Under the pieces are notes generated by a model. It had not been told where the DNA came from, did no database searches, and saw only the letters and a program-made list of their open reading frames with translations. A DNA stretch of 64,000 bases from Mermis nigrescens (taxonomy: Eukaryota > Nematoda > Enoplea > Mermithida > Mermithidae): contig JAVLUZ010000224.1 of NCBI GenBank assembly GCA_036768485.1, positions 124,001 to 188,000 on the forward strand, in the 5' to 3' direction. This document shows positions 22,481-33,243 of the stretch, piece by piece. How positions within the stretch are numbered: the first letter of the stretch is position 1; every line of letters begins with the position of its first letter. A program made the translations under genes and the position numbers.

Positions 22481-22740
22481 ACATGAGGAAACTGACCAAA
22501 AAAAACGACTTTACATCAAAATGTTGGTGATTCAGCACCGTCAAGCAATCATTATTCTTGTGAGATGCATCCAGACAGCTCGAATTTTTGTGAAACTGGT
22601 CCGGACAATTATGAGTTTAACGTGAATGCTATGATTTTGGAAGGGCACGGTGACTCTAGTGATCCAGGGTGGAAAACTCCTAACCTGTTAAATTGTTGTA
22701 CCCTGAGATTTGAGCACCCCTAAGCAACAGAAGACCAACA

Positions 22741-25064
22741 ATGTGCCCGTTGACCTGGGAGGGGTTAGGTGACGAACATTTTAAACAGAACATAAGCAAT
22801 TACGAACTGAATGAGAAAAACTGCCATAAGGGACAGTTTGAATGTCTTCTGGGCATGAACGCGCCTAGGTCACCAAAATTTAGTAAGGCTGCAGCAGCAT
22901 TCGTTTTTGAGGCAATTTTTACCCCTTTTTTGCGTTCATGTTGAATCCCTTAAGCTACATACACCGCTAAATGCACTTTTTGTATTGCTTGTTTTAAACT
23001 TATTCATACACATGGCATCTTGTTTGACTCTCGCCTCAAATACGCACATATAACTTTTATGGCAAACTGCAGAGTGGCTATACTCTAGCTATTTCTCAAA
23101 AAGTTAACTGCATTCCGCCACTATTAAATTCCACTTCACGAAAAATTCAAGTTTTAGATTTGGGTACCTATAGATACACCTTACACTACAGAAGTGGCAA
23201 AATGCTACATACATTATCAAACTATATGTACTAATACAGGTTTTCTAGGCAGTAAAGGCATAATTTTTGATGAGAGTACAATAACACCTGTTGCAACTAC
23301 TATCTGCACTAAAGTCTGGCAAACTGAAACATGGGGCATGCAGAAATTGACGGACAGACATAACGTGCTTTGGACAACATCAAACAATCTAAGCATTGAT
23401 TTCATATAATGTTGCAAGGATAACTGCAAAACAGCAATCATTTTTTTCATTGAACAAGGACACATTGGCATAACTGATGGCACTACACTTAGCTCGGACT
23501 TTGGAGACATGGGTGGATGCCACCCACAACAAGGAAATTGCATAACTGATGACAATAATAATCTGGGAGTCATACCCACTCAAATTCTATTGTAAATTTG
23601 ACAGGCTAGGGACTTTTAATGTAGACATCAACTTCCCTTTTGTGATTGTCAAAGAACTGCAAGCAGGCTTTACCTCAACACAACCTACTTCACTTTGTGG
23701 ACTGATGGGTGCTTACAGCACACATAAGGCACCATTATAAAAGTGAGCACAAGCCATGACAGTTTCTTCCTTAAAAGTCCATATGAACAAAAGCATTTGA
23801 AGGATGAAACCAGACCACACTTAAGCACAAAGCAAACAAATGACCCAGAAAATGCTAAATTGTAGTACTTAGAACAATGCATACTGCAAATCAAACAAGA
23901 AGGATTCGAAAATGTTTGGCTCAAGCTATGCAGGTCAGCCCAACCTGAACTAGACACAATTATAGAAATATTACACATTGATCCAACCTCAGGTAGTAGA
24001 ATATTATTGAAACGAGCGGATATCCATGCAACTTTTGCTAGCAATGTACTCATGATTTGGCCATGCCATAGAGTTAACACAACTAAGATTTACTGGGGTG
24101 ACAAAGTTAAAAATACATGTTATGCAAACTTACTGGTTGATGTTGGCGCACAAAGACTCTTTGTTGCCCCTGGAGGCACTGACTTCTGAATGTTTTCACA
24201 ACAAATCCTGTGTGAAAATAGAATACAGAGCATTTTTAAGCATGAACAAAATTACTACTCAGCACAAGGTATTGTACATGTTGCACTAACTCTGATTAAG
24301 TAATTTGATCTGGAAACTGGATGCCATTCACCTTTCACTCACCTACATTGTTTAATGAACTTGTAAGCAACACATATGCTGGCAACACTCACGAATTTTG
24401 AACAAAAATTGATCAAATTGTGACATACACCTCACAACTCTCTGAAAATCCACAACTTATTTATTAAATTTTATCTGGAAGTGGATCTGCATTTAACAAT
24501 GTCTTAGATTTTGATCAAAAAAAATTTGAACATTTATTTGATAAAACTGCAGTTGGCACAACTAATGCTATCAATTATTTACTGCATGGGGTCTACCAGG
24601 TCCTCATTAATTTATGTGTGACTGTTTCAGTCATTCTCATTATATTGTTAACTCTCTACTTAGCTTATTGGTGATTTTGGAAGTATCTCAAGTATAGATC
24701 TGAACGCAGTAACTATCAACAAATGATAAATGAACCTGGAACTGAACTTTCTAATACGACTCTATGCACACACTCTCTGCCAGCTCTCTACTTAGCTTAT
24801 TGGCGATTTTGGAAGTATCTCAAGTATAGATCTGAACGCAGTATCTATCAACAAATGATAAATGAACCTGGAACTGAACTTTCTAATATGACTCTATGCA
24901 CACAAAATATGCAAATCAAGCTGGAAAAGAAACAAATTCAAAAAGGATCCAAAAGCCTAGGACTTTTATGCAACAAGAAACCTGATGAAAAACCAGGAAC
25001 TGAATCACCATTATCTATACCTAAATACTTATTAAGATATACAGCAAACACACTCCTGCAATAA
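22741..25064 (+). pseudogene. env-like, membrane-anchored region between gag and protease (broken)
   Basis: Interrupted frames here are rich in Cys, Thr and Asn. A stretch around 23,410-23,550 has closely spaced Cys residues (CC, CKDNC, GGC, GNC), the texture of a viral-type surface glycoprotein. Near the end, about 24,603-24,672 encodes a strongly hydrophobic membrane span (VSVILIILLTLYLAYW), followed by a basic, polar tail. The tail contains an in-frame 132-bp tandem duplication (24,652-24,783 and 24,784 onward). The last frame ends at 25,064 and overlaps the protease frame (open from 25,025) by 40 nt in the -1 register, without a canonical slippery heptamer. Several stops precede the membrane span, so it is non-functional. 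Family cannot be named from sequence alone; its placement before protease is unusual. Confidence 0.55.
24652..24907 (+). repeat. 132-bp in-frame tandem duplication in env-like tail
   Basis: The segment from CTCTCTACTTAGCTTATTGG to GACTCTATGCACACA occurs twice with only a handful of differences. The period of 132 bp is 44 codons, so the tail is lengthened without changing frame. The first copy has a TGA where the second has CGA. Confidence 0.88.
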
Positions 25065-25095
25065 TAGACACAGGCTCTGAATCTTCTATCATAAG

Positions 25096-25973
25096 TAGAG
25101 TACCGGATTTTTACATGCTGCACGTATTTTTTCTGAGTGCGAATTCAGAATCAGCACATCAATGAGAAACGTTAAAAAAACATATTTTCAACGCGATTAG
25201 CAAACCTTTTTTGCACGTATTTGCACGTAAATAAGGTATGCTGCACGTGTTTCTACGTAAAATGCATGTTTGTCATATTTTGCATGTAAATTGTTGTTTT
25301 GAGGTACAATATGCATAACAATCAAATTAAAGGTATTAGTAGGAGCTAAGTTAAAGAGACTCCGTTTTACTGTAGAATCTGAGATGTCAAGGATGAGCGA
25401 TTGTTTTGTTTTCTGGAACTTTAATTTCTCTGTTAAAAATGCCAAAAGTGTGTAAGCTGAAATCCCTCAGCTCAAAAGTATAAGGATAATTTTGTAGGTT
25501 TCGGATGGCACAATCATTAAATGCAGCTTGTGCAATGCTGTATCAAAAGTTGACAGCAAACACCAAGGTCAACCAATAGAACAGCATATTAACGGTCCGC
25601 GCCAGGTTGAAAAGCGCAAATCAAACTCTGTGAATCATCTGTTTCTTGTTGAAAGTTTTGGGAAGGCCGAGGAGCAATTTTTGTGGCACTCAAAAGTTTG
25701 AGTCTGCCTCTCTTTCGCAATATAAATGGATGCTGAGTGATAGACGTCAAAATCCAACATTCGAAAATATTGAAATGATGAATATAGTTGCTTTTAATAA
25801 ATTTTAAATGATTAGTCTTGTCATATACTTGTTATTTTTGACATGGTATCAATAAATTACACTGTGGAAAGCTGAATTTTTGCACGTAACTTTGCACGTA
25901 AATTGCTATTTTTTTGCACATCTAACTTTGCACATAATTTCACTTTTTTTTGTACATAAGTATCCGGTCTCTA
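25096..25973 (+). mobile_element. Non-autonomous hAT-like element inside the protease
   Basis: Ends TAGAGTACCGGAT and ATCCGGTCTCTA form a short inverted repeat of the hAT 'TAGAG' type. Flanking octamers ATCATAAG (25,088-25,095) and ATTATAAG (25,974-25,981) differ at one base. Subterminal DNA is rich in TTTGCACGTA-type repeats on both sides, plausible transposase-binding sites. A remnant of transposase N-terminus is inside (25,439-25,701). Confidence 0.85.
25439..25701 (+). pseudogene. Remnant of hAT transposase N-terminus with BED-type zinc finger
   Basis: A start MPKVCKLKSLSSK is followed, after a one-base frame change and stops near 25,485, by SDGTIIKCSLCNAVSKVDSK and HQGQPIEQH. The CSLC and the later His-x(5)-Gln-His group have the layout of the BED-like finger found at the N-terminus of many animal hAT transposases. 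The frame then ends at TGA 25,699. No catalytic core is present, so the element is an internal-deletion derivative. Confidence 0.65.
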
Positions 25974-27107
25974 ATTATAAGTGAACGACTGTTTGAGTAT
26001 CTTTTTGGACCAGTGAATGACCTATTACTGCCAACTAATGATGTCACAACCCTCCTCACTTCCACTGGCACTGAAATAAAAATAACAAGGCAGACTATAC
26101 TCATGGTGACTTTAGCTACAAACAACATTCCAGTGAATTTTCTGATTTGCAACCTACCCACTATGATTAAACACAACATAGACTGTATCTTAGGTTGTGA
26201 TGCACTTCAATTACTTGGTGATGTACTAATTAATATGCATAATAGGACTGTTACTATTGAGGGACACAAGATCCCGATGCATACTGACCGTGCATCTATG
26301 CCATGGCATGAGGACAAACTAACTCAGGATCTTGCAGACCTTGAACCTATGAAGCCACTAAGTCGGATGTTGAGGATAAAACGAAAGTCACCACAGCAAG
26401 TTGTCCTAATGACTTATGCAACCCAAAATAGGATAAACTGCCCATGCATAACAGTTTACATAAATGACATTCCACTAAAAGCAATGGTTGATACAGGGGC
26501 ATCAGTTTGTGTAATATCGGCCCGTGCTTTAGCTCATGTAGGAGTTTCACTTACGAATATTACCCGAACTCTTAGTGTTATAAAAGGGGTAGACAAAAAC
26601 GCGCTTCCAATGATTGGCACTGTACTAGTTTCTCTAACGATTGATAAGGTTGATAGACTTGTAACCTTTCACGTGCTTGAATACAGCTCATTCGATGTTC
26701 TCCTTGGTACTGACTTACTTTCAACCTACAATAGAGTAACATTTGACTTTCAAACAAAAAGTATCACTCTTGGTGAAGGAAGTAACATAGGTTTTGTCTG
26801 TCACTCAAGTTCCACTTTATACACACCTAGAACCATAGTCTCTCTCAACGTTCCGATAATGGTACCAGCACGATCAGTAGTAGAAATTTTAGGACATCTG
26901 ACAAACTGGCCCGAAATACCCAATAGACCATATCACATAAGCTTTGAACCTCTCACTGAACTCACAAAACGCACAGGACTTAGTTTTTATCCAACATTAT
27001 GCGAAAACACTCAATGCTGTGTACCAATCCAGGTACTAAACCCTCTTTCAACTGATGTAAAGTTGTATAAAAACACAACACTTGGGTAGGCAATAGTTGT
27101 TGAACAA

Positions 27108-29416
27108 TTGCCTAACATGAATACTTTTCTGACAAATCAGATCTTTGCAGTAAATCCTACGCATCAGAAACATGGGGACGACATTCATGAAAAAGTCAGT
27201 CTTAACTTGAGGAAAAACACGAATTTAACACCTGAGCAAAATCATACATTAGGAGTTTTTCTATGCACTTACAGCACTATTTTTGTACAACATGATAAAG
27301 ACTTAGGAAAAACCACACTTATCACACACAGGATCCATACAGAGGGCCATGCACCCATACGAAGCTATCCATACAGAATACCCTTTGCAGACAGAACACG
27401 CATAGTAAATCACATTAACCAGATGCTTGAGGCTGGTGTAATCAGCCCTTCTACGAGCCCATGGGCGAGCCCAATAGTTTTAGTTAAGAAAAAGGATGGC
27501 TCGGACCGTTTCTGTGTTGACTACCGAAAACTGAACTCAATCACTAAAAAGGACACATATCCATTACCTCGCATAGATGATATACTTGATACCGTTGGAA
27601 AAGCACAATACTTTACCACATTAGATCAAGCCTGGGGATACTGGCAAATCCCTGTTGATGAGGCTGACAGAGAAAAACTGCATTTATCACTTTTAATGGA
27701 CTTTACGAATTTAATGTACTACCTTTTGGACTCTGTAATGCACCTAGCACTTATCAACGACTCATGGACACTGTCCTACAAGGACTACAATGGAAAATTT
27801 GTTTAGTCTTTTTGGACGATATACTCATTTACTCTGACACTTTTGAACAACACATGGTGAACTTAAAACTCGTACTTGACAGATTAAAACAATCAGGACT
27901 GAAGCTGCGGCTTGAAAAATGCGATTTTTGTAAGCAAAGTGTAAAATTTTTAGGTCATGAACTCACTGCACAAGGTTTGAAGCCTGATAAATTGAAAGTG
28001 CTAGCAGTAGAAAACGCAGCCATTCCTAAAAACGTCGACCAACTAAGATCTTTTCTTGGACTAGTATCATACTATAGACGCTTCATTAAAAATTGTAGTA
28101 AAATAGCTGCACCTTTACATAACCTTCTACAGAAGAATAAACAATTTGTATGGACAAAAGAGTGTACTGACGCTTTCACGACTCTCAAAGTTTCACTCAC
28201 CACTGCACCACTCCTCAAACTACCAAACTTTAAACAGGACTTTTATGTACAAACAGATGCATCAGCATATGGAATTGGCGCTGTCCTCAGCCAATTATTT
28301 GATACAAAAGAACATCCCATTGCATACATAAGTAGAACACTCACAAAACCTGAACGGAACTACTCAACAACTGAGAGGGAAGCACTTGCTGTAGTTTGGG
28401 CAGCAAAGACTTTCCACCCATACATTATTGGACATAAGGTACACATACAAACGGACCATGCACCACTTATAGGTCTATTTAAAAAGGATAATAACTTGAC
28501 TGGACGGTTAGCTAGATGGCATGTACTGATGGAACAGTTTGACTACACAATTATTTACAAATCTCAGACCAACCACAAAAACGCGGATGCACTATCTCGA
28601 CTGCATGTTGCACAAATCACTTTGCAGGACTCGCGACTCATAGAAGAACAACTTAAAGACCCTAAATTGTCACTGATCATTAATTACTTAAAAAATAGAG
28701 AACTACCGCAAGACATAGCTTCCCAAACATTACTCATTGCTAAGTCTAAATTGTACTGCTTAATAGATAATTGTCTTCATCGGAACACAAGCAAAAATAG
28801 TAACTTACATACTGTAGTGATACCCGCATCACTTGTACCCGAAATACTTGAGTCATATCATGATGATATACTTTCTGGACACTTTGGCTTCGAAAAAACC
28901 TATCAACGCATAAAAGAAAAATATTACTGGGAAGGTATGATCACCGACATAAAGAAGCACTGTACTGAGTGCCTAGGATGTGCAACACGCAAATCACCAA
29001 CTCACAAAACACGTGCAGCTCTCTGCCCGCTACCTGTAGAAGGACCATTTGACAGAGTGGCCACTGACATACTTGGACCACTACCAATGACACACAATGG
29101 AAACAAGTACATAATTGTATTCACTGACTACCTAACTAAATGGGTGGAGTGCTTTGCTCTACCTGACTGTACAGCAAAAACAACAGCATCAAAATTTATT
29201 GAAGGTATACTCTGTCGTCACTCCGCACCAAAGCAACTTCTTTCTGACAGGGGCACAAACTATATGTCTAAACTTGTAAGTGAAATATGCACCCTCTGTG
29301 ACACAAAAAAGATTAACACCACGCCATACCATCCACAAACTGATGGACTAGTTGAAAAATTTAACCACACTCTAGCAAACATGCTTTCTATGTACGTCAG
29401 TCAGAACCAACGCTGA
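27108..29416 (+). pseudogene. RT-RNase H-integrase of the Ty3-like element (frameshifted)
   Basis: Two overlapping frames make up one Ty3-type polyprotein. The first (27,108 on) has the RT fingers and palm entry (SPWASPIVLVKKKDGSDRFC, VDYRKLN, YPLPRIDDIL). It breaks near 27,672, where a run of A carries one extra base. The second frame has the catalytic FLDD box (27,808-27,822), the RT connection, RNase H (TDASAYGIGAVLSQ, with TDHAPL further on), a zinc-binding HFGFEKTYQRIKEKYYWEG/HCTEC segment, and the integrase core with D (ATDILGP), D (SDRGTNY) and E (DGLVEKFNHT). It ends at 29,416, where another frame change separates the integrase C-terminus. Motif order and spacing fit Ty3/gypsy rather than BEL or Copia. 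Confidence 0.93.
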
Positions 29417-29981
29417 CTGGGATGATGTACTTCTTTATGTTACATTTGCTTATAACTCAACGCATCAAACAAGTACAAAGTTAAGTCCATTTGAATTACT
29501 CTATGGCCGAAAACCTAGGCTACCAATTGACATTGCTCTCAACTTCAAACGATCTCCCTATACTATTGACCTGGATGACTACATAATTGATTTTAAACAA
29601 CACATGACTCAAGCATGGACACTTGCTAGAACCAACATCCAGCATGCACAAGAGGCACAGAAACAATATTATGATCGCAAAATTAAGCAACCTGAATATA
29701 AAATTGGTGACTTTGTCATGGTCTTTAACCCTAGCACACCACAAGGTAAAACTCATAAACTGATGCACCAGTGGCATGGACCATATCGTATAACAGCCAT
29801 CAGGACACCCATTATTACTGTAGAACGCACTGACAGGGTCGCAGAACCACAAACTGTACATATTAACAGAACTAAACTTTACAAATCAGAATCAACTAAA
29901 CAAAATGCCTCCAATCAGTCTAGTGTGACACGTGAGAACATACTTCCTCAGGGGGAGGGATACATCTGTACACTCTTATAA
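29414..29981 (+). pseudogene. Integrase C-terminal part (GPY-like region)
   Basis: In a new frame the protein continues through a segment with AYNSTHQTSTKLSPFELLYG, then a long linker, and IGDFVMVFNPSTPQGKTHKL with WHGPYRITAI, the GPY/F module usual at the end of Ty3-type integrases. It ends at 29,981. The only fault relative to the upstream part is the frame change near 29,413. Confidence 0.88.
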
Positions 29982-30229
29982 CTTGAGAAATAAGAAGCCA
30001 CAAACAAATTAGCACTCTCACACCAAAGTCACTCTTAACTCAATGCTATATTTTAAAATAATCAAACTTGAAAGTTTATTTTTGACATATCTACAACAAG
30101 ACACAATCATGCACTAAAACTATGTCCAACCCCATAATTTATTCAAAGATTGTGAAATTTATTTGTTATAAACTTTTATTTTGACACTATTAATCTAACA
30201 ACTAACGAACACAAAATTTTCACAGCATA

Positions 30230-30475
30230 ATGGCCAACAACAATAGCAACCAACTGACACCTACCCAACAGCCAAGGCCGACTATATCAGATCAACACTT
30301 ACCAAACCAGCACAAGGGTGCCCACACAGCAGAACCGGCACCACAAACGTCTCGACCTGTTTCGCCAACTACTCTGTATTTTGAAGTTAAGCGTATAAGA
30401 AGAATGATAGCACCCTGGATCACTGAGGCTGATGAAACTACCACAATTTCACCAGAAACTTACAGAAACACATGA
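30230..30475 (+). CDS. Accessory ORF 1 of the Ty3-like element
   Basis: An 81-codon frame after integrase. It is rich in Gln, Pro, Thr and Asn in its first half (MANNNSNQLTPTQQPRP) and ends with a short charged segment (FEVKRIRRMIAPWITEADE). No domain recognised. It is open although gag, env-like and pol are broken, but the length is modest, so this is weak evidence of function. Confidence 0.45.
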   Translation: MANNNSNQLTPTQQPRPTISDQHLPNQHKGAHTAEPAPQTSRPVSPTTLYFEVKRIRRMIAPWITEADETTTISPETYRNT

Positions 30476-30647
30476 GTACCATGGCTTAGTGACACAATAT
30501 AAACTCCCTAATGCACACATGAACACATTGAATAAATGTTAAGAACTGCACGGTACTTCATTTAAATGCACTGAGTGAACTACAACTATTATTTTCTATC
30601 TAAGAATTAACTTCTGTTAAACATCACTGTATAACTGATCATTATAG

Positions 30648-31292
30648 ATGTCAGAGGACGGCGACAATTTAACACCATCAGAACATGGGAACTGCTCAGA
30701 AAACTGGAAAAGGCAAGACGCACCCATTCAGGAACAATCCCCACAAGAACACCAGCAGACACTATGTCGCATTCCACTCATGGTGGCAAATAACTGGTTG
30801 AGACGCCTACATCGTAGACCAGGCGACTTTCGGACGCTGATTGTCCCAACAGATAATTGTACACCCAAAGTTGCGTCATTCCTATTAAAAAAGGACCCAC
30901 ATGTAGGACAGACACTTGCCATACATGAATTGACCACGCAAGCACCAGATGAGACACCATTTGCACACTATGTTGACTGGTTAACTCTGTGTCGACCTGA
31001 TGGACTGACACTGGCACTAAACCTAGAAGAGCTGGGCGGAGTTCCTGAGACCATCCAAACCATTCTCAGGAGCCCGGACATTTTGATTATCAGCCACCAA
31101 TCCACAAACCGCTTAGCACATACTGACTTACAGCTCAAGGATTGGGCCCCAGAACTGGACACTGGAGACACCATTGAACAGTTGATAAATAAAGCACCGG
31201 AACTTATGACCTCGTTCAGGGGTTTACAAACAAGCGAACTGGCCACCATGGCCAAAACTCTGTTTAGATTGCAGGTACTCAGAGGTTCCTGA
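30648..31292 (+). CDS. Accessory ORF 2: possible 3'-5' exonuclease-like fold, function unknown
   Basis: An intact 214-codon frame. After a polar N-terminus, the segment from about residue 100 reads DWLTLCRPDGLTLALNLEEL, then VPETIQTILRSPDILIISHQ and LDTGDTIEQLINKAP, ending with LQTSELATMAKTLFRLQV. This order resembles DnaQ/WRN-type exonucleases: a strand carrying 'l.dl..l', a helix 'l..iL.sp.i.ki.H....d', a 'DT' strand and a closing 'gL..La..ll'. The acidic residues needed for catalysis are not obvious, so it may be an inactive fold or a chance resemblance. It lies between integrase and the 3' LTR, where errantivirus-like elements normally carry env. Confidence 0.5.
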   Translation: MSEDGDNLTPSEHGNCSENWKRQDAPIQEQSPQEHQQTLCRIPLMVANNWLRRLHRRPGDFRTLIVPTDNCTPKVASFLLKKDPHVGQTLAIHELTTQAPDETPFAHYVDWLTLCRPDGLTLALNLEELGGVPETIQTILRSPDILIISHQSTNRLAHTDLQLKDWAPELDTGDTIEQLINKAPELMTSFRGLQTSELATMAKTLFRLQVLRGS

Positions 31293-31323
31293 GCGTGGCC
31301 AAAGATCATCCTTTGGCGCATAT

Positions 31324-31746
31324 ATGGCCGCCATCACCATGGACATTTTTGTCTTCTTGGACCAATACGCATCGGAAATGGAGCGAGCAGGGATCAAATG
31401 GCCTAAGGCTGGTGTATGGCCCCGGAAAAATGCAACGCCACCACAGCACCCTGACCCGCTTACGACACATAGGACACCGCTTCTAGAGCAAATACTGACT
31501 GAAACAATTGAGGAACGTTTTGATCGTTTCATCCGAGCAATGCTGGATGACTTTTACACCAGATACCGAACCTGTACTGACTACATCTGGACTACGACCT
31601 ACCATGACTTTTTTCGCCAATGGGTGGCTCGCCTACATGCAAGCTTCAACCTGCCCCTTGGGGAACTGCAACACCGCGAACACCGCCTGCGCATAGCTCT
31701 TGACTACCGCATTCAGAATAAGAGGAAGCGGCTAGTGAATACATGA
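31324..31746 (+). CDS. Accessory ORF 3 of the Ty3-like element
   Basis: An intact 140-codon frame starting MAAITMDIFVFLDQYASEME, with a helical, charged C-terminal half (ERFDRFIRAMLDDFYTRY, later LQHREHRLRIALDYRIQNKRKR). It ends 123 bp before the 3' LTR. No family recognised. It starts 31 bp after ORF 2 ends, in another frame, so the two may be read from the same transcript. Confidence 0.5.
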   Translation: MAAITMDIFVFLDQYASEMERAGIKWPKAGVWPRKNATPPQHPDPLTTHRTPLLEQILTETIEERFDRFIRAMLDDFYTRYRTCTDYIWTTTYHDFFRQWVARLHASFNLPLGELQHREHRLRIALDYRIQNKRKRLVNT

Positions 31747-31858
31747 TATAGTAAATGAGTGGCTGTTGGTTCATTTGGTTTTTTTTGTGGAGGTTGGCTT
31801 TTATTGTGTTATTTTTGTAGGCACTAGAACTATCGACTCCTAACTCCTTCTTTTTTGT

Positions 31859-31869
31859 AGGGGGAAGGA
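31859..31869 (+). other. Polypurine tract of the Ty3-like element
   Basis: AGGGGGAAGGA abuts the TG of the 3' LTR, as expected for the plus-strand primer. Confidence 0.85.
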
Positions 31870-32521
31870 TGTAATGGGAATAACGCAAACAGCTTAACAC
31901 TAATGACTTACGTAACATGCAACTCATACTGTAATGCGTAGCACACAACTCATACTGTAATGGTTGCAGTCTTCCAACTCAACACTAATCTAGGCGTAAA
32001 AGCTTATAGGCTCTAGTAACAAAGTAAACACACATCAACGCTCTCTCTCCTAGAATGCAAACAACGAATCAAGCTTTCTAGCTAAAATGGAACATTTTAT
32101 TAGCATTAGCTTTAACGCACTAACTACACTAAATAGCTATTTGATGCGCTTAGTCAAAATACTGTAATTGCAATAAACGGCCAACATAGCTGAAATGCAC
32201 GAACACTCTGGCACAAGCCCTCACACGCACATAATGTGTTAACACTAAAACACTATGAAATAAGTCAGGAGCTAAAGCAGCTAAGTAAACACCCGACACA
32301 GGCACGCCCCACACAGCACTGTTAAAAGCCCCACTCCGAGCAAAAAGGTTGTCTTTTATCCTCCAAGCTTCGATCTTTGCCTTTGCGACGAACCTTTATG
32401 TTATTGTGCGTTGTTTAGCCGTTGATTAAACTGTTACATTATTCTAGCTGCACTGCACCGAACTCATTTTACATTTCTACATTAGTGTTCTAGTGCAGGC
32501 GCCTACTCAAATTATTCTACA
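31870..32521 (+). repeat. 3' LTR of the Ty3-like element
   Basis: It begins TGTAATGGGAATAACGC and ends CTCAAATTATTCTACA, matching 20,666-21,323. Its CA end is intact. Confidence 0.93.
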
Positions 32522-32631
32522 TTATTATCTTTATTATTATTATTATTATTAATATTATTAGTATCGCCATCATCAGCAGCAGCATCATCACCCATTATTA
32601 TTATTACCATTATTATAATTATTATCAACAC

Positions 32632-32665
<34 letters not shown>

Positions 32666-32684
32666 ATTATTATTATTATTATTA

Positions 32685-32755
<71 letters not shown>

Positions 32756-32871
32756 TGTTATTATTATTATAATTATCATCATTATTATTATTAATAATAT
32801 TATTAGTATCATCATAATCTTTAGCAGCATCATCATCATCATTATCATTATTATCATTATAATTATTATTA

Positions 32872-32914
<43 letters not shown>

Positions 32915-32985
32915 CATCATTATTATTATTAATATTATTATAATTATTATTATTACTATATATTTATTATTGTTATACTGATAAT
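32522..32985. repeat. (ATT)n microsatellite
   Basis: About 460 bp of ATT/TTA triplets with CAT and GTT variants, the continuation of the array interrupted by the Ty3-like element. It is on the opposite strand relative to the AAT array at 20,141-20,560. Confidence 0.95.
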
Positions 32986-33243
32986 ATTCATTAGAGTTGT
33001 TTGTCCGCGGTGTTTGATTCAAATCAAACTATGGAAGCTAATATCAATTTTCACTATTTCATAATTTATAACAGATGTTCCGTTTATCAGATATTTCAGA
33101 GTAAAATAAAAAAAGTACAAACAGAAAATAAAAACAACAAAAGCAATAGATCAAAAGGTTTTTTTAATTTTTGAATCAGCTGCTAATTCATCATTAATTT
33201 TATTATTAATGCACAGGTTTTACTCGTAATTGCGTTCTTACAG

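Larger units (their letters stand above)
25025..27089 (+). pseudogene. Tandem retropepsin region of the Ty3-like element, split by an hAT-like insertion
   Basis: A first catalytic motif, IIDTGSESSIIS, is encoded at about 25,061-25,096 with DTG at 25,067-25,075. An 878-bp element follows, and the frame resumes at 25,974 and reaches an ILGCDAL motif near 26,190. The same open frame then contains a second catalytic motif, MVDTGASVCVIS (DTG at 26,490-26,498), and a second DVLLGTDLL near 26,700. Both halves have the retropepsin order (DTG ... I/LLG.D.L). After subtracting the insertion and one target octamer, the two DTG codons are 537 nt apart, exactly 179 codons, so they were in one frame before the insertion. 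Retropepsins normally act as homodimers of one domain; two in tandem could give a single-chain enzyme or one active and one structural copy. The frame closes with TAG at 27,087-27,089, just before the RT part. Confidence 0.8.
20666..32521 (+). mobile_element. Ty3/gypsy-like LTR element with env-like region and extra ORFs (defective)
   Basis: Two LTRs (20,666-21,323 and 31,870-32,521), a primer-binding-site candidate, a polypurine tract, gag with a CCHC knuckle, protease motifs, RT, RNase H and integrase identify a Ty3/gypsy-type element of 11.86 kb. The flanking TTAT (20,662-20,665 and 32,522-32,525) fits a 4-bp duplication but lies in ATT repeats, so it is weak evidence. The order is gag, env-like, protease, RT/RNase H/integrase, then three additional ORFs. 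Gag, env-like and pol frames are broken at several points and an 878-bp hAT-like element sits in the protease region, so this copy cannot be autonomous. Confidence 0.93.

Noticed and set aside
23685..24080. 131-codon minus-strand frame in the env-like region
   Set aside because: Antisense shadow of the retroelement; the supported coding information is on the plus strand.
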